From Rickettsia endosymbiont of Cardiosporidium cionae (GTDB lineage: Bacteria > Pseudomonadota > Alphaproteobacteria > Rickettsiales > Rickettsiaceae), in the NCBI RefSeq assembly GCF_015476335.1, contig NZ_JADAQY010000002.1, forward strand, positions 153,716-217,715: a stretch of 64,000 bases of DNA, given 5' to 3'. How positions within the stretch are numbered: the first letter of the stretch is position 1; each line of letters starts with the position of its first letter. The position numbers and the translations under genes were made by a program. Positions 60,101-64,000 of the stretch are shown in pieces. The notes under the pieces were generated by a model, which had not been told where the DNA came from, made no database searches, and saw only the letters and a program-made list of their open reading frames with translations.

Positions 60101-60392
60101 CGCTGTTAATTCTATAGATCAATCTACAAAAAATATATTTGGTTATAATGTTATTCAAACTAGGGCTTTTAAAGCTAATAATACAACCGTGAAAACATCT
60201 TATAACGTGGGGCGTAATTTATATAAATTTAGTAAAAATCTGTATCATGCCCCACGAAAGTTCATTGATAATAAATTGACAGAATTCCCTAAAGATAATA
60301 GTAAGAAATTACAATTTAATACTAAAAATAGTAAAGATAATAGTAAAAAATTACAATCTAATACTAAAGATAGTAAAGATAATAATTCATGA
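57150..60392 (+). CDS. VirB6-like type IV secretion protein, copy 2 (giant)
   Basis: A 1080-residue VirB6 homologue. N-terminal membrane helix (about 8-30), then a long exported domain (about 31-490) with RGDVFDFTVSGRVGLC and other Cys-bearing segments. The VirB6 core (about 495-800) has several helices and the motif LTLSPIFLVFLLFDTTKSLF (648-667) followed by NWVNRIFYYILEPVIML. From about 810 there is a 270-residue, very basic tail (KRPSQIVKAPFVG, SSAKRRRARIV) ending in a 14-residue tandem repeat; it is predicted cytoplasmic. Its stop overlaps the start of copy 3 (ATGA), so the two are translationally coupled. Confidence 0.88.
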   Translation: MKLFLILYKLVFLGAILIFIFQIIFLIFHGRSCYMRYGKDGSTNSEFVSLSYSTLILKANGLYKDLSSDSKANPIHYGQWLNVDKQFQRGDVFDFTVSGRVGLCRSRLPNNNLESNTNTDRDGNIIYIPPVGSDKQISLVFDAKNLQRNLLKLNKNDLISVYIKPDQKSLSQVHYISEFDKELIVADCTNNKIIYHPVCGRYSRYSGHYIKSCGTGGINELARLPIPYQDQYIYSWSQLLNKLDFKRDLDCMNDQDTINSSDYSNSIKSWYSANDAAGLLFTVADSDTINIKDDSEYDIVTTKNFSSDTVGIKGKIPIFFDKQDSIENSVSKVSNKYLQLKFLNNIHNNNSANTGGYILYVQHSTCQSLNGKGIDDGLSNNGKIEYLIKHGSTDFISSSINGNVAVLNSDNKGSINITDDNSKIFLRIKNDEENYIHSEGEYAISWGDNTALLNPVTSIFKPLKEDFINIIQHNVRNYFKNITCYSDVTSTEEVTSDCIDFFLYIKNILTIYIIVYTVMFLFAMVNINTTELIIHISKIAIIAGLISGQTFEFFNKYIFDLVIKAGDELIQSINGQTGGDPFDFLTSIFTQIFFSEVFWKQIFALFAIGIHGVVYVALVLSIVGIVSYVSIKVIVSYLAAIFVLGVLLTLSPIFLVFLLFDTTKSLFYNWVNRIFYYILEPVIMLTGVIMLMKLFMYFLDSILGYSVCIKCALPIYLSDIVLGIPVLVDIAEFITAGHPLFCLQLFMPWGLEFTDVMNISFGEIVTLIMIGVVMFEYTGFISNTLNSLLDNDGNDLFSNVKNAFLTHIIKRPSQIVKAPFVGLSKIPLAMSSAKRRRARIVNASRISVEIAGNVAAKLVKPVESSLYGIEYGAKKIFNKISGKESTIKTRLTPNFLSKSITDKSLRFSSRTKGLSVSLKNTANTYAAVGYMISHPLHTTAIYSYKAIKFAGNKIWKSQPVSNIRASMKEKFTSKKVRINNYARSAVNSIDQSTKNIFGYNVIQTRAFKANNTTVKTSYNVGRNLYKFSKNLYHAPRKFIDNKLTEFPKDNSKKLQFNTKNSKDNSKKLQSNTKDSKDNNS
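60291..60374 (+). repeat. 42-bp tandem repeat in the 3' end of virB6-like copy 2
   Basis: Two units of 42 bases (60291-60332 and 60333-60374) encode KDNSKKLQFNTKNS and KDNSKKLQSNTKDS, followed by a truncated third unit (KDNNS) before the stop. They form the hydrophilic end of the basic C-terminal tail. Near-identity of units suggests recent slippage. Confidence 0.9.
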
Positions 60393-63300
60393 ATATTAAT
60401 ATGTTTAAAGTAATAAGATACAACAAAATCTACTTTATATTATTTATAATAATATTTGTTATTACTGATTTTACTATTTTAGGTAGTGCTGAGAATATTG
60501 ATTCTCCAACTAATATTTTTACTAATAATCAAACAGTATCTTCTCCTGCAACCCTTACTGTACCAGGGTATGGGGTAGTTGACAACAAGGTTATTTCATT
60601 AGCTGTATCTAACGCTAATTGGATAGATTCAACATTACATGTAAATGCTGGTAATAATGTTAAGATTAAGTTAGATAAAAATCAATTACCATCTGAAGAT
60701 ATATCTCAGGTTAGAAATAACCCTGAGCCTGATGAAACATATTATGTATTATTTCGTATAGATCCTAGATTTGCTAAGCCCCAGGTAGTACGCAGCCAAA
60801 AAAACATTTCATATGAGGAATTTGCTGGAAATTTACTTGCGTTAGAAAAGCAAGATATAGATACAATTAATCCTTCAGCATTTTTGCCTGTTTCTAATCA
60901 GGTTCCACTTACTAAAGGTGATACATTGGTAATTACTTTGAAAGATAATTTACCTATAGAACCTTCTGAAAATTATGTAGCTAAACCTAATTTTAGGAAC
61001 ATATTAAAGTCAGGTATTATTTATTATAACAAGCTATTTATTCCTGGTAGGGCTAAAGATAGTGGTAAACATTGCCATCATAAAATCACCTATGAAGATT
61101 TAAGTAGTATATACAAACATTGTACATCATGTAACTCAATCTCTGATTCTAGAAATGATAATGAGTTAGCTACTTTAACAAATAATATAAGTGACTCTGC
61201 TTGTTATAATTGCTTGGGTATCGATATAGATAATTGGGCGGATCATAATACTAAAATGAAATTTGTAGTTGACCAATATTATGATAGAAAAGTTGAAGAT
61301 TTTTATGATCCATCAGTAACAAATGCTTACCAGTACCAATGTGTAGCGAGAAATAGTGGAGGTACCATTGATTTAGCTTGGGAGTTTATTCCTCCTTTTG
61401 CTATTCCTATACCTACAACCTTTTGGGTACCAGATGTTTATGGTTCTTATTCAGAAGATCTTTATAGTTTTCCTGTTACTCCTCCTAAAAAGAGTTGGAA
61501 AAATATTGCAGGAGAAATATTAACTGCTTTTAACAGGTATAGAGGTACTAATACTGGTTATACCTATTATATTGCTTCAGATACTACATTTAGTAAGTAT
61601 AAAGATATGTTCAATTGGACAGTATCTCAAACATGGGAATCATGTAGAGATAATCAACATAGTTGTAAAATTTGGAATTATATTAATGCTCACGTGCTAT
61701 GGTCATTTTTGCAAGCAGAATATACAGGTAGCCAGAATTGGACTATTAGTAATTGGGATTGGTTAATAGAAAATTGGTCTATAGTTAGAAAGTTATTCCC
61801 TAACTTATTTCGTGTAGTGCATCCGGATACATTAAAATTTGATACTGCATTGGGTAGTATAATAGGGCATAAAATAACTAATAGACTGCTTGGAGGGCAA
61901 GTAATCAATATTGCTCAATGTAGATATGTAAGAAAATGGCATATAGATTATAATAAATTTAACGTAGCAGATAATGAAGAATTGGTTTTAAAACATGTCC
62001 TACATGAAAATAACTCTGTTTCTTCTAATTCTGAAAAATTAGATCACGCTGGTGATAATGTTATTACAGTTAATCAAAAATTTAATATAGAAGGTCCTTG
62101 TAATGTATGTAATAGGGGTATTATTACTCCTGATGAAATCAATAATTCTTACTGTAGTAATGTGTGTACAGCATCAAATACCGGTAAAGATATGGCGGAT
62201 TTAGGGGATGATGCATTATGTTTTAGATGTTTGAATATTGAGAGTTTTCCTAGAAAAACTAGTAAAACTAATAAATCTATAGCTGCTATTCATAATAGTA
62301 GAAATAGGGTTACTGGTTATATTACACTGCCTGATCATTGTCCGGAAATTATACCAGATGGAATCATTGGAACAGATATAGGATATAATATATTGGTTGG
62401 GAACCCAATCACTACAAAGCCTGAAAATTCTTCCTATAATCAAATTGTTATACCAAATACTAGAAATATACCAGAATGTACTAATAGAAGTTCTGGTTTA
62501 TGTATTAATAAATATGGGCAAGGTATGAAAATTATTTTAGGTGGTGATGTAATAAAAGATAGTAATGAAAAATTTCCTATCAATCACTGGAATGGTTCTA
62601 ATATAGGAGCTTTTTTTCACTATAATAAAATTGATTCTGATAAGACATTGATTTTTGATCTTGATAATTCTAGGCCAATATCTGGTATGATTTCAGCAGA
62701 AGATTATTTTCAATTATTTGCAGATTGGAATTTAGCTGGTCAAAATATTAATTTTTTTGATGAGAGACTACGTTTGAATCAAGTAGATCATGTGAAATTT
62801 TTGCATTTTGGAGGGTATATCATGAAATTGGATATATATCACAAAATAGTTAATAATGATTATCAAGTTTCATATAGTATTTCTGATACTCCACCCGATG
62901 ATGATGTAGTAGGTACAATATTAACTGCAGACCAAAATACAATTAATGCTACTACTTCCGGTAATATATGGCTAAAGGTTGTCAATGCAGAAGATAATGG
63001 CAATATAGCAGGTAATATCGTAGTTAATTTAAGTAATTACACCGCAAGTAGCTTTTTTCAAGATATGATTTACCCAATAATCCAGTCCTTAATACAGCAG
63101 TTAAGTTCTGTAACAAATATCATGTATCACTATATTATAGGCAATCATAATGTTAAGAATATTGTACATACTACTTTAATATTATATATCACAATTTACG
63201 GATTATTATTTTTAATGGGACGTGTAGAAATATCAGTTGAAGATTTGGCAATAAGAGTTATGAAAATTGCAATTATTATAACTTTAGTTAGTGATGCCAG

Positions 63301-64000
63301 TTGGGATTTTTTTAATAACTATTTGTTTCGTATATTTACTGAATCCATTAATCAATTAATTATTAATATAGTAAATAGTGATCAATTGGTAGATTCAAGT
63401 AATCCTTTTTCTTGGATCGATTTAATATTGAGTAAATATTTGAATCCATACGTACTTGAATTACTTATATATCAGCTTTTTAGTATAATGTTTTTTACCA
63501 CTATTATGCTAATTATCTCGATGTATCGTATTTTAGTTCTTGTATTGCGCGTTATAGTAAATTACACATTATCCTTTCTATTTTTGTCTGTATTGATAGT
63601 GTTATTTCCACTTTTTGCAGTTTTTATGTTATTTGAACATACACAAATTATGCTATCAAATTGGTTTGGGGTCATGTTTGCTATTATGCTTAATGCAATA
63701 ATACTCATGCTATTTTTATTATTTTTAGAACAGCATATATCAGTATTTTTATACCAGGCGGTTTCTTCACAACAATTGTCAATTAATCCATTGGAGCTCA
63801 ATGTTGCTGGGATAGCAATTTTGCATGAACAATATATACAATACCAACCTATAGTTACTACTCCTAGTACTATTCAAGAATTTATTAACGCAAATATGCT
63901 GTACATAAATTACATAGATATTATGTTATCAACATTCATTATATATATTTTTGGTAAAATATCATCCGTTTTACCAGAGTACACTAGATCAATCGTTACT
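60389..64000 (+). CDS. VirB6-like type IV secretion protein, copy 3 (giant, partial, runs off the end)
   Basis: Open without a stop from ATG 60389 to the window end, at least 1204 codons. N-terminal signal or anchor (about 13-34, ending ILGSA), then a long exported domain (about 35-900). It holds two cysteine clusters: C229, C245-x2-C248 and C272-x2-C275; then C571-x2-C574, C589-x3-C593 and C611-x2-C614. The VirB6 core begins near residue 925 (LILYITIYGLLFL, GRVEISVEDLAIRVMKIAI, DASWDFFNNYLF) and continues through helices with PLFAVFMLFEHTQIMLSNWF. It overlaps copy 2 by 4 bases. The 3' end is outside the window. Confidence 0.87.
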   Translation, partial: MNINMFKVIRYNKIYFILFIIIFVITDFTILGSAENIDSPTNIFTNNQTVSSPATLTVPGYGVVDNKVISLAVSNANWIDSTLHVNAGNNVKIKLDKNQLPSEDISQVRNNPEPDETYYVLFRIDPRFAKPQVVRSQKNISYEEFAGNLLALEKQDIDTINPSAFLPVSNQVPLTKGDTLVITLKDNLPIEPSENYVAKPNFRNILKSGIIYYNKLFIPGRAKDSGKHCHHKITYEDLSSIYKHCTSCNSISDSRNDNELATLTNNISDSACYNCLGIDIDNWADHNTKMKFVVDQYYDRKVEDFYDPSVTNAYQYQCVARNSGGTIDLAWEFIPPFAIPIPTTFWVPDVYGSYSEDLYSFPVTPPKKSWKNIAGEILTAFNRYRGTNTGYTYYIASDTTFSKYKDMFNWTVSQTWESCRDNQHSCKIWNYINAHVLWSFLQAEYTGSQNWTISNWDWLIENWSIVRKLFPNLFRVVHPDTLKFDTALGSIIGHKITNRLLGGQVINIAQCRYVRKWHIDYNKFNVADNEELVLKHVLHENNSVSSNSEKLDHAGDNVITVNQKFNIEGPCNVCNRGIITPDEINNSYCSNVCTASNTGKDMADLGDDALCFRCLNIESFPRKTSKTNKSIAAIHNSRNRVTGYITLPDHCPEIIPDGIIGTDIGYNILVGNPITTKPENSSYNQIVIPNTRNIPECTNRSSGLCINKYGQGMKIILGGDVIKDSNEKFPINHWNGSNIGAFFHYNKIDSDKTLIFDLDNSRPISGMISAEDYFQLFADWNLAGQNINFFDERLRLNQVDHVKFLHFGGYIMKLDIYHKIVNNDYQVSYSISDTPPDDDVVGTILTADQNTINATTSGNIWLKVVNAEDNGNIAGNIVVNLSNYTASSFFQDMIYPIIQSLIQQLSSVTNIMYHYIIGNHNVKNIVHTTLILYITIYGLLFLMGRVEISVEDLAIRVMKIAIIITLVSDASWDFFNNYLFRIFTESINQLIINIVNSDQLVDSSNPFSWIDLILSKYLNPYVLELLIYQLFSIMFFTTIMLIISMYRILVLVLRVIVNYTLSFLFLSVLIVLFPLFAVFMLFEHTQIMLSNWFGVMFAIMLNAIILMLFLLFLEQHISVFLYQAVSSQQLSINPLELNVAGIAILHEQYIQYQPIVTTPSTIQEFINANMLYINYIDIMLSTFIIYIFGKISSVLPEYTRSIVT

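Overview
This window is a stretch of an AT-rich alphaproteobacterial chromosome that reads as a member of the order Rickettsiales. Three things point there. There are three consecutive giant VirB6-like type IV secretion genes. The 23S-5S rRNA unit is followed directly by unrelated genes. The gene content is the reduced set of this order: divK-pleD, petABC, ccmB, pccBA, nuoDE, an LDH-like mdh, pntAA, potABCD and a giant-virB6 locus. A flagellar basal-body cluster (fliF, fliG, a fliH-like gene, fliN) argues against the well-known non-flagellated Rickettsia and Anaplasma/Ehrlichia lineages. It suggests a flagellate branch such as the Midichloriaceae, but family placement is inference only. The DNA contains almost no insertion sequences or phage genes.

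Layout. 1-1564: 3' part of 23S rRNA, 5S rRNA and tRNA-Asn(GTT). 1601-5535 (minus): a complete spermidine/putrescine ABC transporter, in the order potA-potB-potC-potD along the transcript. 5536-6227: a long gene-free stretch. 6228-7969: the cell-cycle/c-di-GMP signalling pair divK-pleD. 8124-12606: ligA, then dut and pntAA (minus), then a lolA-like gene. 12659-15600: SRP RNA, dnaX, ybaB and recR, a recombination/replication group. 15718-19745: a MidA/NDUFAF7-like methyltransferase, rho behind a strong promoter and long leader, mdh and a HIG1-like membrane protein. 19822-24957 (minus): pccB-pccA and an unusual NlpC/P60-like protein. 25416-27132: nuoD-nuoE. 27480-31615: fliF-fliG-fliH-like-fliN. 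31652-36028: prmC (minus), a Do/HtrA protease and pyrG. 36183-39843: a 916-residue exported protein overlapping ftsY. 39956-46455: acnA-ccmB, a small membrane protein and petA-petB-petC. 46474-52059 (minus): a polyprenyl synthase, metG, an AEC carrier, an RDD protein and an MFS exporter. 52402-64000: an 836-residue orphan protein, a terminator and three virB6-like genes; the last one runs off the end of the window.

How the parts work together. The metabolic genes fit an aerobic, amino-acid/organic-acid-fed intracellular lifestyle: TCA cycle (acnA, mdh), propionyl-CoA carboxylation (pccBA), complex I (nuoDE), the bc1 complex (petABC), cytochrome c maturation (ccmB) and polyamine import from the host. 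SRP RNA and FtsY give two of the three parts of the membrane-protein targeting pathway. DivK/PleD imply retained cell-cycle and c-di-GMP signalling, and the flagellar genes supply the MS-ring and C-ring. The most interesting accessory material is the giant VirB6 array with cysteine-cluster domains, the 836-residue orphan beside it, the NlpC/P60-like protein and the 916-residue periplasmic protein.
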